The notes: a model not told the origin generated them from the letters alone. 64,000 nt of DNA from Paguma larvata (GCA_030068075.1 JAINVK010000525.1:57951-121950), one strand, 5' to 3'; shown: positions 11,201 through 21,243, numbered from the stretch's first letter. A program made the numbers and translations.

Positions 11201-11364
11201 CACCGTGACACACTTTCCCGCAATGACCCCTGGGGAAGGGCGGATGGAAGCCCACCTGAGCGCCCGGCGCGCCTCGCCCGTGCAGGCCGTCCAGCAGCGT
11301 GGTCAGGCTCCAGCCCCACCAGGCCCCTGCGCCAGTCAGGCCGCCGGAGGAGCCCCTGGCACTC
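2085..11364 (-). CDS. PKD1L1: PKD1L1, 3' half (seven recognised exons, partial gene)
   Basis: Seven minus-strand exons match, in order, the C-terminal part of human polycystin-1-like 1 as I recall it: the end of the extracellular polycystin loop and the last channel-like membrane helices. PKD1L1 is a large ciliary membrane protein that partners PKD2 in embryonic left-right patterning. All seven exons lack stops and have AG/GT borders. Phases join everywhere except between 9,323 and 7,436, where a further exon of length 2 modulo 3 is required; human has roughly 60 residues there. Human-like sequence upstream of 11,364 (the preceding membrane helix and earlier domains) is not recognisable anywhere in the window, and the last coding exons are not seen to the left. 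The introns hold a polypyrimidine tract, CA-rich tracts and three CanSINEs. No frameshift suggests decay, but a partial duplicate cannot be excluded. Confidence 0.88.
2467..2757. repeat. Polypyrimidine tract (CCCTCC-rich)
   Basis: About 290 bases are almost wholly C and T on the plus strand (degenerate ccctcc and ttcctcc units), lying in the PKD1L1 intron between exons 4,432-4,566 and 2,085-2,294. Such tracts can form triplex (H-DNA). Long frames here are artefacts of composition. Confidence 0.85.
3018..3086. repeat. Alternating purine-pyrimidine (TG/CACG) tract
   Basis: An imperfect run of TG, TACGCGCACG and TGTGTG units forms an alternating purine-pyrimidine stretch with embedded CpG, the type of sequence that favours Z-DNA. 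It is intronic to PKD1L1. Confidence 0.6.
4432..4566 (-). CDS. PKD1L1: PKD1L1 exon, membrane helix
   Basis: 135 bases, 45 codons, phase 0. Acceptor ccttctgtcacag; donor GCAGGG|GTGAGG. It encodes RVTWLQGALSFVLTLKCICL and continues to GVFTAG. The open frame continues past the donor into intron, giving a spurious 299-codon frame. Confidence 0.9.
6019..6159 (-). CDS. PKD1L1: PKD1L1 exon, membrane helix and loop
   Basis: 141 bases, 47 codons, phase 0. Acceptor acccccgcag; donor AATCAG|GTATGG. It starts LTAVAAGLAYYAASS and ends SPVASWNQ, parallel to human LSVVGVSLTYYAVSG and the Ala-Ser-Trp-Asn-Gln exon end. It encodes one membrane helix and a short amphipathic loop. Confidence 0.92.
6430..6534 (-). 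CDS. PKD1L1: PKD1L1 exon, membrane helix
   Basis: 105 bases, 35 codons, phase 0. Acceptor ccctccctcag; donor CTGGAG|GTAGGC. It encodes a hydrophobic helix (LAFLALNLTGLCLNLCGM) followed by a positively charged cytoplasmic turn (SYWRSPRLWLE), matching human PKD1L1 closely (human SYWRKPRNWLE). Confidence 0.92.
7202..7436 (-). CDS. PKD1L1: PKD1L1 exon, end of polycystin loop
   Basis: 235 bases with acceptor tttgcag and donor CCTGAG|GTGCGT; one leading base plus 78 codons. It contains ALSRLRASRWIDRSTQTVSV followed by HFALYNPPTRLLASVSLHAQ, the conserved polycystin-family stretch where a Trp-Ile/Leu-Asp-Arg motif leads into a beta-rich ALYNPPT-type segment before the next membrane helix. Two glycine and alanine substitutions apart, it follows the human order without gaps. 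Confidence 0.92.
8690..8787 (-). CDS. Candidate missing PKD1L1 exon (weak)
   Basis: A polypyrimidine-AG acceptor (cttcccctcag) and a GCTCGAAG|GTGGGC donor enclose 98 bases, exactly the length class (2 modulo 3) needed to connect the exons on either side, and the connecting frame is open. The encoded peptide does not resemble the human residues at this place. Another frame gives a vaguely similar Tyr-Leu..Pro-Glu-Asn..Gly-Gly-Cys pattern, but it would not join in phase. A ten-base G run inside could vary in length. I list it only as a candidate. Confidence 0.2.
9095..9290. repeat. CA-rich imperfect microsatellite
   Basis: Degenerate CACACATGCACACACGTGCG-like units with interspersed ATAAATC lie in an intron of PKD1L1. 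Only repeat-derived reading frames are present. Confidence 0.6.
9323..9406 (-). CDS. PKD1L1: PKD1L1 exon, polycystin loop
   Basis: 84 bases, 28 codons, phase 0 at both ends, with acceptor cttcctccag and donor GCGAG|GTGAGG. It encodes PGALGGKCYLLGTLVIKQLR, nearly the human block that follows the DGLY segment. It is too short for simple frame-based gene finding but unmistakable by homology. Its 3' phase does not fit the next recognised exon, which shows that one exon in between is missing from the model. Confidence 0.85.
9713..9896 (-). mobile_element. CanSINE, minus orientation
   Basis: The tail (ttttttaagtct..ttattaacctt) is at the left, then agagagagacagaatcccaa, and the tRNA-derived head (gccgaccgtgtcacccgggcgc) is at the right, so the element points left. 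It is moderately diverged and sits between PKD1L1 exons. Confidence 0.85.
10338..10552 (+). mobile_element. CanSINE, plus orientation
   Basis: Head gggggcctggggggctcagt, B-box-like gtttgtgagttcgagcc, CT-rich middle and the tail AATAAATAAACATTAAAAAA are all present. It is the first of a pair in the same orientation within PKD1L1. Confidence 0.9.
10599..10793 (+). mobile_element. CanSINE, plus orientation, with TSD
   Basis: A full-length element with head ggggcacctgggtggctcag. It is flanked by matching AAAGGTAGAA-C/T-ATA sequences on both sides (target-site duplication), which dates it as a clean insertion about 45 bases after the previous copy. Confidence 0.92.
11256..11364 (-). CDS. PKD1L1: PKD1L1 exon, start of polycystin loop
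   Basis: 109 bases with acceptor tgcgcag and donor CTCAG|GTGGGC; the first base completes a split codon and 36 codons follow. The translation contains GAWWGWSLTTLLDGL, which corresponds closely to the WWDWSLTTLLDGL block of human PKD1L1. This is the most upstream PKD1L1 exon I can find. Confidence 0.85.
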
Positions 11365-11524
11365 CTGCGCACGAGAGCAGAACAAAAGGGATTTTTCCGT
11401 GACGGGCATCTTCAGTACCCGCAGGAGAGCCGTCCTCCGCAGCACGGGGCTCCGTGCGATTCCGGATCGCGCTCGGCTCCTCAGCGGCAGGCGGGACGGC
11501 GGCTCAGCGACGACGTCACTGTCC

Positions 11525-11880
11525 CTTCGCTCACCTGTTCACTCGACAAACTTCACCGCGTGCCGGGTGCTCTCCCAAGCACGGCGGGGAGAGAGATCAT
11601 ACCCCGCCCTCTTGTGGGGAAACAAGCAACAAATCAAATAAGTAAGCGAAACGGAGGCCGTGTCAGGGTTCCACGCTCAGGAGAGAAAGCTAAGTAGCAG
11701 GGACCCGAAGGCAGCGAGGGGAGCGAGCCGCAGGGACGTTGGAGGGAGGGCGTTCCAGGCGGGGACGGCGAGGCAGAGGGCTGGACGGGCACGGGCCCGC
11801 GAGGTCGAGGAAGGGCGTGGGGGCGGCGGGGCCGGCGCAGAGCAAGCAGCGGCAGCGAGGATCGGAGGAGCAGGGAGCTG
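11525..11880 (-). mobile_element. Old L2-type LINE fragment, antisense
   Basis: The order ttcactcgacaaac, gtgccgggtgctctcccaag, acaagcaacaaatcaaata and gcgttccaggcggggacgg matches the reverse complement of the L2 3' region (where sense reads end in caataaatatttgttgaatga). It is strongly diverged and rich in CpG. It lies immediately upstream of the first recognised PKD1L1 exon. Confidence 0.6.
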
Positions 11881-13985
11881 GGACCCACGGGCAGAGACAC
11901 GCGCCCCTCTCCACAGCACTGCCTGCTGGACGGCCTCGCCCTTTCTTCCCCAGATGGAGACCCAGAATGGCCGCCGAGCCTCCCGAGACGGCCAGGGCGT
12001 TCGGCGAGCAGGCTCGGACCAGGGGCAGGACGGCACACAGTAGGGTCGACGGTGTGGGTCTGGTTTCTTTCCGATTCATTTGTATGACTCTGTCAGATTT
12101 CTGCCTCGCTTTTCCAGAGCGGAACCCACGTAAGCGAGCACCGAATTTCGAGCCGACAACTCAGATCGACTCCGCTCGCTCAGACAACGCGGCGAAGCCA
12201 CGCACACCGGCTGGGCCACACGCAGCTGCACGAGGAGCGGACACGCGGCCCCAGCTGTAGCCGGAGGGCAGAGGAAGCGTCAAATTTCTTCAGAGAGAGG
12301 ACAAAATACTCCTCCCTGCCTCTAAACCACGCCTTCCACGTGGCTTCGCAGAGGACCCGGAGCCAGGACGAGGACGGTGTGCACGTAACACCCCCGCGGC
12401 AGCGGCAACGGGGCTCGTGTCTTATCACACCCGGGCCTCCCTCCACGAGAAGGGGGGACCGGGACGCTTCTCGGGGGAGGCCAGGTTGTGGGAAAGCGAG
12501 GAGAAGTCAGGAAGCAATAGAAACTCAAGTCTTCCCAGGACACAATTTTCATGGTCCTGCCTCTTCCAGCAACCAGGTCTAGACCCATCCAAGAACACGC
12601 CGGCTCATGAGCCCTTCGGGCGCTGGCCTGGTTTCATTAAACAGACGGGAGAGCAAGTCAGGCCATCACCGTGGCCCCCACAGGCCTCCCCGGCTCCACG
12701 CCCAGCGGCCGCATGCCCAGGATGGAGCAGACCGTGGCCGGAGACTGCAGGGAGAGGCGGGCGGGTGCCCCGGCGGGTGCCGGTGTTCCACGGAGCTGGG
12801 GTCACCTGCCCCGGCACGGCACGCGGCCTGCCCCAGGAAGGGTTTGCGGCAGATTGCCGCCGGGTGAGGGCCGACCGCACGGATACCTTAGAAGCGCTCT
12901 GAAACCTGACAGTCGTGTCAAAAACGGGACAAAAGAAAAGGGAAGGAAATCAAAGACGAAATAACGTCACGCTCGTGACACGTTAGCAGTGGGTCCCCAG
13001 CACGTAGATGAATAGAAGCAAGTGACCTCCGTCAACATTCCTATGTTCCAAACGTCCACGGAAACCTGGCGAGCTAACTTACCGGCTCTGCCTCCTCCGC
13101 CTGGGGGGCTCCCTCCCACCCGCTCACGACCTCCAGCTTTCGCCGCTTGGCTCGCACGTTTTCAGAGCCTCGCCCGGGCAGGTGCGGCACGGGCGCCGGT
13201 TACCAGCTCTCCACACTGGCTGAAACCCTGGCTGCTCCAGGCGCCAGATGCGGGGCACGCGGGGACCAGCAGAGCCACTGCGGGGGCTGTGGGAGCGCGG
13301 TGGGGCAGGGGAGGACCCTCACGTGCTCACGGACCCATTGGGGGAGGATACGGGAGGGCGAATCAGAGAGGCAGAGGCGGCGCAGCGAGAGGGGAGGAGC
13401 CTGGGAGAGGGGGGGAGACGGGGCGGGGGGGGGGGATGACGGCCGGTCCCCACGTTGGCCTCGCCACCTGCCCTGGGAGGCAGGCCTGCGGGAGAGAAGA
13501 CTGTGCCCTCATAGGCTAATACCCTCCACGTTCTGGATTCTAAAAATAGAGAGACGCAGTCCTTGCAAGTCTGTAAGCCATGCTGGGTGTGCACAGCCTG
13601 GGGGGAATAGTGTCACTTCCTGACGCTGGCTCCCCGCTGGGGTGACGGGAAAGAAACGAGGTCTTCGAGAGAGCCCTCATGTGACCAGAGAACACAGTCA
13701 CACACCCAGACCGCACGTCTCCTGCCTTGTTCGGCACGTGTGCGAGAGTGGGGGAAGGGGCGGTGAGCCGCGCCATCCGAGAATGTTCTCGCTCCGGGTC
13801 CGTCGGAGCTGCCAGAATCGAACAGGCCCACGGAGCCAGCTAACCGTGGCGAAGATAAAGTCGGCAGTTACATGCCACTATGGCGCTGGGACGGCGTGAC
13901 TCTTTCGGGACGGCTGCTTTCCTGGGTGGTTTGCTTCCGTTTAACTTGGGACTCTCATGGAGACTTGATGGAGTCCAGAAAGACT
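11881..13985. other. GC-rich DNA without recognised exons
   Basis: High-CpG intron-like or intergenic DNA. I looked on the minus strand for the PKD1L1 exons that should precede 11,364 (the membrane helix before the polycystin loop) and found none. A G-rich run of about 60 bases with a ten-base G homopolymer lies near 13,390-13,440. Confidence 0.5.
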
Positions 13986-13988
13986 TCA

Positions 13989-14195
13989 AATTTTTTTTTA
14001 ATATTTGTTTATTTTTGAGAGAGAGAGACCGAGCACGAGTCGGGGAGGAGCAGAGAGGGAGACACAGAACCCGAAGCAGGCTCCGGGCTCTGAGCTGTCA
14101 GCACAGAGCTCCACGTGGGGCTCCAACCTACAAACCATGAGATCATGACCTGAGCCGAAGTCGGACGCTCAACCGACTGAGCCACTCGGGTGCCC
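13989..14195 (-). mobile_element. CanSINE, minus orientation, with 20-base TSD
   Basis: A complete element from a T-rich tail (aatatttgtttatttttgag) to a reversed head (ctgagccactcgggtgccc). The flanks gagtccagaaagacttcaaa and gagtccagaaagccttcaaa form an almost perfect 20-base target-site duplication. Confidence 0.95.
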
Positions 14196-14410
14196 TGGAG
14201 TCCAGAAAGCCTTCAAATACAACCTAAATATGACGGAATCCAATCTCAGGATCATCGAGAAAAAGGCTTGCGGGACGCCGGTCGGCAGTACGCTGAGTTT
14301 CTCTGGATTGAGCTGGGAAGAACTCACACCTCCACATGAGCGTCCCGCCCACAGACAGGGTCCGTCTCTCCTTGTCTTTACATCTCCCGGGATTTCTCTC
14401 ATGTCACATC

Positions 14411-14492
14411 TCGAACTCGCGAACCGTAAGATCATGACCTGAACCGAAGTCAAGAGTCAGACGCTTAACCGACTGAGCCCTGGGAGTGCCCA
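14411..14492 (-). mobile_element. CanSINE head fragment, minus
   Basis: Only the tRNA-like head survives (cgaaccgtaagatcatgacc ... gcttaaccgactgagccctg). The CT-rich part and tail are absent. Confidence 0.75.
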
Positions 14493-15032
14493 GCGTGTGC
14501 TTCAAAGCATCAGAAGCAAGGCAGGGATGTTCCCTCTTCTCACCCGAATTAAACCTCCTCCTGGAAGCCCTAGCCCGTGCAATAGGCGAGAAGCAGAAAT
14601 GCACAATTTGCCAGTTTGAAAAGAAGAAATAACACAGCCTCTTGCAAGAGGACATGACTAGTCTGTGCAGAAAAATCTCGAATATTCCGTGAAAAAGGCT
14701 CCTAGAACTCCTACATGAATGTAGAGAAGTTCAGCCTGAAGTCAGTCCTGTTCCCGCACGCCGGCGGGGAGCGGCTGGAGTTTCAATGGACGAGGGAAGA
14801 ACATATGTAGTAATATAGCATACGGAGAAATGAAGCTCTTAGATACAAATCCAAGAAAACGTGTAGAACTCGTGTGCCGAAAACGCCAGAACAGGAGAGA
14901 GAAAGACCAGACACTATGTGCCTCCTGATGGGAAACACATCGCCCAGCAGGGAACCTCCCCCAGCAGCCTGGTCCTAGTTTGTGCTAACTTGCAGCTGAC
15001 CAGAGAGCACACACTGGTCCCCGGGGAAGCAG

Positions 15033-15068
<36 letters not shown>

Positions 15069-15352
15069 CACTTTCCTCCACCGGAAGAGGGACAGGGGTG
15101 CTGCCTGTGGGGCAGAAGAGGGACAGAAGCAGGGACCCGCGCTGGAACCCACCGTCTCGACAGACCAGGTAGGAAAAACTCTCTGACCATCTCAATAGAC
15201 GCAGAAGAAACCATTTGACAAAATTCGACATTCGTTCATGGGGGGAAAGAAGTCTCTGTGAAGTAGGAATAGAAGAGACTTTCCGTAAGATGATAAAGGG
15301 GGCCATGAAAACCCTGCACCTGACCTCACACTCAGCGGTGACGCCGTGCATG
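14493..15352. other. Non-coding, contains (GA)n at 15,042-15,067
   Basis: Intermediate GC. The only feature seen is an uninterrupted GA dinucleotide run of about 26 bases. No exon recognised. Confidence 0.5.
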
Positions 15353-15355
15353 CTT

Positions 15356-15413
15356 TTATTTATTTTTCGTTTTTAAAATGCTTATTTATTTTTATTTTTT
15401 TAAGTTTATTTTT

Positions 15414-15449
<36 letters not shown>

Positions 15450-15612
15450 AAGCAGGGGAGGGACAGAGAGAGAGGGAGAGAGAATCGCCAGCAGGCTCCA
15501 GGCTCCAAGCTGTCAGCACAGAGCCTGACTCGGGGCTCAAACTCATGGACCTCGAGATCATGACCTGAGCCAAAGTCGGACGCTTAACTGACTGAGCCCC
15601 CCAGGGGCCCAG
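15356..15612 (-). mobile_element. CanSINE, minus orientation, long A/T tail
   Basis: An extended T/TTTA-rich tail, a pure GA run (15,418-15,446), then the reversed body and head (gactgagccccccaggggcc). The internal GA expansion makes it longer than the other copies. Confidence 0.88.
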
Positions 15613-16195
15613 ACATACTTTGAGCTACTTTTGAATCAAACCCAGGACTCTAGGCTTTAACTTTTTCAGACTCAAATCCATACCTCCTTCCTCCCACACT
15701 GAGAATCCCGCCTTCGAGGGCACAAGGATGGCAGAATTAGGAAGTCACAGATCCCTCCTTGGCCTCATCCCGCAGGAACCAACACTCAGAATGAAGACAA
15801 AAACGCTGCACTCACGATACATACACTTGTGGAAACAGCCGGAAGACCTTTTCCTCTAGTTTCTCTCTGTCGTTAGGGACCAGGCTTGTAAGGTCAAATG
15901 TTTTCATCTTCAAGCAAGTTCCTGAGAATCTCACTCCTTCTGTGTCGCCTAAGTAACAATTTCCCAAAGTGGGAGGGGTTATCTATTCCTTGTTTCGCTG
16001 AGGACAAGTGGACGCACGGATATTCGATTCCCGGCCGCCTTGGCTGAGCGGCGGGCAGCCCGCACGGACGCTCTCTCCCACCCTGCTTCTGTTCGCTGAT
16101 GCCCTGCTGGAGCGGGGCTGCGGGTGGGGGAAAATGCACCTGTGACCGTGTGGGTCTTCCCAGGTCCCCACGGGGGTGGTTCGCTTGGCATTCAC
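15613..16195. other. Non-coding stretch
   Basis: No exon, repeat family or RNA gene recognised. The open frame on the minus strand has no similarity that I know. Confidence 0.4.
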
Positions 16196-16204
16196 ACGGG
16201 TGCT

Positions 16205-16580
16205 TTGCGGAGAGGAGAGGGAGGGAGAAGCAGGACGGAGAAGGGGGAAGGAAGAGGAGCAGGAGGAGGAGGAGGAGAAGGACCAAAAGAGCAGAGAGGA
16301 GGGGGAAGAAGAAGTAAGAGGAAGGAGGAGGAGGGAGGAGGGGGAAGGAGGAGGAGCAGGGAGGAGGGAGGAGGGGGAAGGAGGAGGAGCAGGGAAGAGG
16401 GAAGAGCAGGGGGAGTAGGGGGAGGGAGGAGTAGGGGGGAGGAGGAGGGGAGGACCCGGAGAAGAGCAGAGAGGAGGGGGAAGGAGAAGCAGGAGGGAGG
16501 AGGGAGATGGAGGAGGAGCAGGGAGGAGGGGGAGGAGAGCAGGGCCGCGCAGAGGAGGAGGAGGAGGAGGAGGAGCAGCT
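16205..16580. repeat. GGA-rich polypurine tract
   Basis: About 375 bases of nearly pure purine on the plus strand (gga, gaggagg and agggagg units with two visible longer sub-repeats around gaggagcagggaggaggg). This gives long Glu/Arg/Gly frames on plus and Ser/Pro/Leu frames on minus, none of which are genes. It may form triplex or G-quadruplex structures. Confidence 0.88.
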
Positions 16581-18288
16581 GCCTCTCTAGGCCCCGCTGT
16601 GTAATCCCTCTGGAGCCGAGCACATAATCTGAGGGGCCCCCACCCCCATCCCGGGTCCCCAGGGCAGGCCCTGGAGCCCGCTTTGTCAGGTGACTGCTTG
16701 GTGGGAAGGGCCCGACCACGTTCAGAGGCGGAAGGCAGTGTGGCTCCAGGGCCCCTGCTCAGCGGTGAAGCCGACTGGGGAGCACCCGCTGGGGAGGAGG
16801 GACTAGGCACGGGAGAGACACTTGGTGCGCATACAATGGCTGTCCTTCCTCAACGACTCCTCTAGCCGGGTCTCCCGGGCGTGAGCCCCTGAGCTCCGGT
16901 CCCGTGCACGTGACCAGCTGTCGGCCACGCGCGGCCATCCTGGGGCCAGGGTGCCCTCCAATTCCCACGGGGCGGGCACACGCACTGCAGGCCGCGGGCC
17001 CCACGCCTCAACCGGTCACAGAACCCGGGTGCTTGATACCCCAACGCCCCACGTGTGGGGTGCCGTGCGCGTCAGGCCGACCGGACCCGGCCGCCTCCCA
17101 CCACGGGTGCCAGCCTCGCCGACCACAGCAGCGTCCGCAGCCCGCGCCTGCAGCTGGGGCTCGAGGACCTGGGTGACCTTGAGCCGGAAGCACCGCTCAC
17201 GCCCTGCCACCCTGACCCCTGCAGCCACGTGCGCTGCAGCCCAGGTCCTGGGCGGCCCCCTTGGGTGGCACGGACTGGCTGCTTGGCTGTCTCTCCCCCG
17301 CCCCGGGGACCCCGTCCCTGCGGCTCGGCGCTCAGCCCCACCTGCTGTTTCCACACCACCACTGAAGGTGCGGTGGAGTCGGGGGGTAGGAGTGGGAGGG
17401 ACCATGGGACATAAAGAAGAGGGAGCCAGGCCTGTCGCCCCAGAATTCCCGGTCCATGGCTTACCCAGCTCAGCATGTGCCCAGCTCTGGGCAGCACCGG
17501 GTAGAGGCCATGCCTTCCAGTACTGCTCTTCCCTTGTGACCAGGCCTTTTTCAGGTCATGTTCCCAAGTCCCCCGCTGGAGGGTTGAAACTTCTTTTAAG
17601 GTACTCACAGTACCCTGGTTTCTTGTGTCTCTCTAGGTCCATTTCTCTGCCGTCAGTGATGCGTGGTGTGAGTAGAGGAAGTGTTTTTTGCAGATGTCAG
17701 GTCACTGTCCTAGAAACAGGATGTGGAGAGCCAGGACCAGGCCAGGCGGGGCCACCATCCCTGCCTGCTAGACTTGGAGGTGCCAAGATCAGTCCAGGTG
17801 CACTGAGACACAAGGCCCCCTGCGATCATTCTTAGGCGCTGGTGTGCAGCGCCCTCCCTCTTGTGTCCTCAGACCCTGAGCCTGGAGGAGCCTCCTCTCC
17901 ACGAGGTCAGCGGGACTCCATGTGCCCCGCTCTCCTCCCAGCAGCGCTGGCAACTCGAGGGATGTGCAGAGTGGAAAGAGGTGTGGGGTTGAGGGGGCAG
18001 GGGTGCCTCCCTCACCGTGCATTCCTCTCCCTGGGCCTTTCCCCGACCAGTGTGTTCTGCCGTGAGGAGGCAGCCGAGCACAGCCGTTGCTTAGCAGCCT
18101 TGGGAGGGGGAGGTGGCTCCTCTAGGCTGGGGTCAGGTCTTCTAAGGAAGAAGTTTTCGTCTTCCTCAGATCGTACTGTTTTTGTTAGCAAGGAAGTTCT
18201 TGGGGGAAGTTAGCATTTTCTGGTCCTCAAAACAGGGAGAAGGATTTCCCTGATTAATCACCCTTCAGCTCTCTAAACTCCTGCTGTG
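16581..18288. other. No recognised gene; composition changes here
   Basis: GC-rich DNA up to about 17.4 kb passes into less GC-rich, CpG-poorer DNA. Several long open frames overlap on both strands between 16.9 and 17.8 kb, but none resembles PKD1L1 or another protein I know, and they have no consistent splice structure. Confidence 0.4.
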
Positions 18289-18484
18289 GTCCGAATGTTC
18301 GTGTCCCCCCAGAATTCATATGTTGAATCCTACCCCGAAAGGTGATGGTATCAGGAATAAGGCTTTGGGAGGTGGTTGGGGGTGAGGGCTGAGCCTCATG
18401 AATGCTTTTACAAGAGAGGCTCTGAAGAGATCCCTTTTTCCTTCCACCATTGAGGGAGGACACAGCAAGGAGACACCAGCTGTG
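18289..18484 (+). mobile_element. MLT1-type (MaLR) LTR, 5' half, truncated
   Basis: The stretch tgctgtggtccgaatgttcg, then gtgtccccccagaattcata and ggtgatggtatcagg, follows the MLT1 LTR from its TG terminus through the gaggacacagcaaggagaca stretch. It stops abruptly at about 18,484, where DNA derived from the VOPP1 flank begins. The expected second half of the LTR is missing. Confidence 0.7.
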
Positions 18485-18757
18485 AACAAGGTCCCATCAG
18501 GCCTTCTCCCTGCTCCTCTCTGTCTTCCCCTTCCATCCCCACCCGACACACCCTGCCCTTCCCCACCTCCACTCCCTCTTGCTCCAGGCTTCTTCTTTTT
18601 GGAGATCTGAACTCGTGTTCCCTACAGGAGGAGAGCTGAGATGAAGTCGGGCTTAGGCTCGGGTGGTGGGGGGCAGTGGTCTGGGAGGGGTGCAGGCAGG
18701 CACAGAGTCCGGCCGCCATGCGTGAGGCTTGAAGTGGGAGTGGGATGGCGGCTAGAG
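18484..18757 (+). repeat. Duplicate fragment of VOPP1 intron 1 start (copy D)
   Basis: From aacaaggtcccatcaggcct through ccacccgacacaccctgccc and gatgaagtcgggcttaggct to gctagagggtgga, this is colinear with sequence downstream of the VOPP1 exon 1 copies at 28.3, 31.35-31.66 and 53.36-53.68 kb. The exon itself is absent. The left border is inside an MLT1 LTR and the right border meets the L1/LTR duplicate at about 18,760, so both ends are breakpoints. Confidence 0.85.
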
Positions 18758-18759
18758 GG

Positions 18760-19381
18760 TGGAGTTATTTCCATCACAAAATGAAATTATACTTATGCCA
18801 TGTGCTAGGGGTGCTATCATTACAATGGCAATCACATGACTCTACATAAATGTATCCAATCGACACATCGTACACCTTAAATGTACACAATTTTTTATGT
18901 CAAATACTTTCACTAAAAAAGCGAAATGCTCAATATAGTCAGTTAAAGTGAAAGGAAAGGCACTAGACAGTAGTGGAAAACCACATGGGGAAATAAAATA
19001 TTACTAGAAGTGAATGCATGGGCAACTGTTGCGGAATGTCATCGGAAAGATGTGGTTCGCGGTTGACCTGCGAGCCAAACTTCAGGCCATCAGAGCTTTC
19101 TCACCTTTCTCCTTTCCTTGTAGTGTGTATTCTAATGGCCCTCCCCATTCCAGAGGCTGCTCCAAGGACATAGCCTTGAGGTGGTGACTTGGTGTTGAAA
19201 ACACCTACGTGGAATATAGGACTAAGCCCAGTTTGGTTCCTTCAGAAACTTGGAGGGTTTAGAGAGTGGGTGCAGGGATCCATTTATCTTCCCGCCACCT
19301 AAGACGAACCTCAAATGTAAGTTCTTTTTGCTTATTAAAACTGCCCCCTACCAACCTGGAGTGGTCTGTCTCTTTCTTTGG
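18760..19381 (+). repeat. Inverted-duplicate arm 1: L1 3' end plus ERV LTR
   Basis: About 620 bases reappear as the reverse complement at 45,233-45,852 with only about ten differences by eye. The first part (to about 18,930) is an L1 3' UTR (acatcgtacaccttaaatgt). The rest (from about 18,949) behaves as a retroviral LTR of about 430 bases with attaaaact near its end. Because the L1 flank is shared, the copies arose by duplication of a locus, not by two separate LTR insertions. ERV internal sequence follows this arm but not the other. Confidence 0.88.
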
Positions 19382-20365
19382 TTTCCCTCTGCCTTCTGTC
19401 TGGGAAGACCAGTTTCAGATTTTACCTGAGAAATTTCTCAGAGGGTTGTGAACCAACAATTGGTAAGTTAGCCAGGAGACCAAAGAATGGGTCTTGAGAA
19501 AGAAGCATCTAGAGGGGAAATCCCAAGTGGGCCACCTACCTCTCAGTGGGGAGGGAAGACCGTACATCAGGTTCTTGAAGATGGCCACACGAAGATGGGA
19601 TGGCCTAAGAACACCAGTGGGTCTAACGTGCTTGTGAAAGGAACTACACATTGTGCACTGTGTCAGAGAAAGGAAGCTCACAGTAGCCACAGTGGGCTGG
19701 CCTCTGCTACGGACGTTTGGCCAGCCACGATGTCCAACTGGAGGCTAAAGCCATGTCAGGAAGTCAAAAGATGAGCTAAGATCAGAAAAGGACATGAGAG
19801 CGCCCGCCACCGTGACAGCTTCAGGGCTGGCAGACAAAATGGTGGTGCAGGATGATAAAGTAGAGACTTTAACGTGCCATTTTGCAGTGCAATCTGCTAG
19901 GGATTAAGATCTAGGCACTAAAGACAAGGCCTGATTAGGACACGAACAGGTGTAATCTCTAAAAAAGTGATGAAAATAAAGAGGAGGGCAATCAAGTGAT
20001 GTTGTGGTAATTGATGAAGAAAGAATGGTCCACATTTCCTGACCCCTAATACAAAGGAAATTTTTAAATCACAATTATCCCCCAAGCCTTTAGGAGAAAA
20101 CTTCACTCTTTCCCTGTCCTTTGACTTTGTAAATCTTGTCATGTGTTTGAAATGTAAACACTCCAGCAGGTAATCAAGACATTGCCCACAGAGACTGAAG
20201 AAAATACGAGTGGGGTAGGGAAAGACTAACACACAGACCACTGTCCCAGTTAGCTTGTCGACCTCATGATAACGAACGCTCAGAAAATCTTTAGCACTGG
20301 CCATCTTTAAGTCTTTTGTTATTTGTTATTTGCAGATAGATGCTGTTTTACTCAGATGCTTTGCC

Positions 20366-20397
20366 AAAAAAAGAAAAGAAAAGAAAAGAAAAGAAAC
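20366..20397. repeat. (AAAAG)n microsatellite
   Basis: About five units of aaaag following a short A run, inside the ERV remnant. Confidence 0.85.
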
Positions 20398-21032
20398 AGG
20401 TGTCCTTGCAAAAGCATTTCATCTTTTAGGATATTCTGAAACAAGACTTTGGTGAGTACAGGTTTCTGGCAACTAAGATCGATCTGCCTTCATGTGGAAG
20501 GGACAATGACGGACTGTGGAATCCCCTCCACTGACGACTACCTGAATAGCCAGCTCCACCGTATGTCATGGATGCTGGCTGAGGACCGATTTCTTCTGTT
20601 CTCCATTCCCACATAGGTGACATAGGACCGTTATTCGAGGATATAATTTTAACATGTAAAGATTTGCCTCTCCTCCGGGACACGTTGCGGGCTTTGCTGG
20701 AATACCTGCAAAAGAAAGGATGCGAAACAAACCAATAGAAACTTGAAGGAACAGCCACTAACGTATGTTTTTAGTTCTTATCTCGTCAGGTAAGACACCT
20801 ATTGTTTCAGAAGCTGTGATTCGTAAACTGCAAGCCTACCCAAACTCTAACCATGTGAATGAGGCGGAAGCTTTTGTAGAGGTTTGGGGGTTTGGGAGGA
20901 CTTTTATTCCCTACCTGGCACAGTGCCTCTATACTTCCTGTTACCTGATAAAGAAAAATGAACACATACCGGATGGGGGACCAGAGCAGCAAGCCACCTT
21001 CGAGAAAGTAAAAATAATAGGAAAGCCTGAGG

Positions 21033-21243
21033 GACCTGGGGGGCTAACTCAGTTGAGCTTCCGACTTCAGCTCAGATCGTGACCTACGGTTCCTGGTTCA
21101 GGCCCTACATTGGGCTCTGGTGCTGACAGCTTAGAGCCTGGAGCCTGTTTCAGAATCTGTGTCTCTCTCTCTCTCCCCCTGTCCCTCCCCTGCTTTCCCT
21201 CTGCCACCCCCCCATCAAAACTAAATAAATGTTTACAAAAAAT
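21033..21243 (+). mobile_element. CanSINE inserted into ERV pol, with TSD
   Basis: A complete plus-oriented element (ctgaggg-acctggggggcta to actaaataaatgtttac). The pol-like reading resumes after it, and an aaaaataatag target-site duplication lies on both sides (about 21,008 and 21,269). It is younger than the retrovirus. Confidence 0.9.

Noticed and set aside
16124..16810. Glu/Gly/Arg-rich and Ser/Pro/Leu-rich frames
   Set aside because: Products of the GGA polypurine tract.
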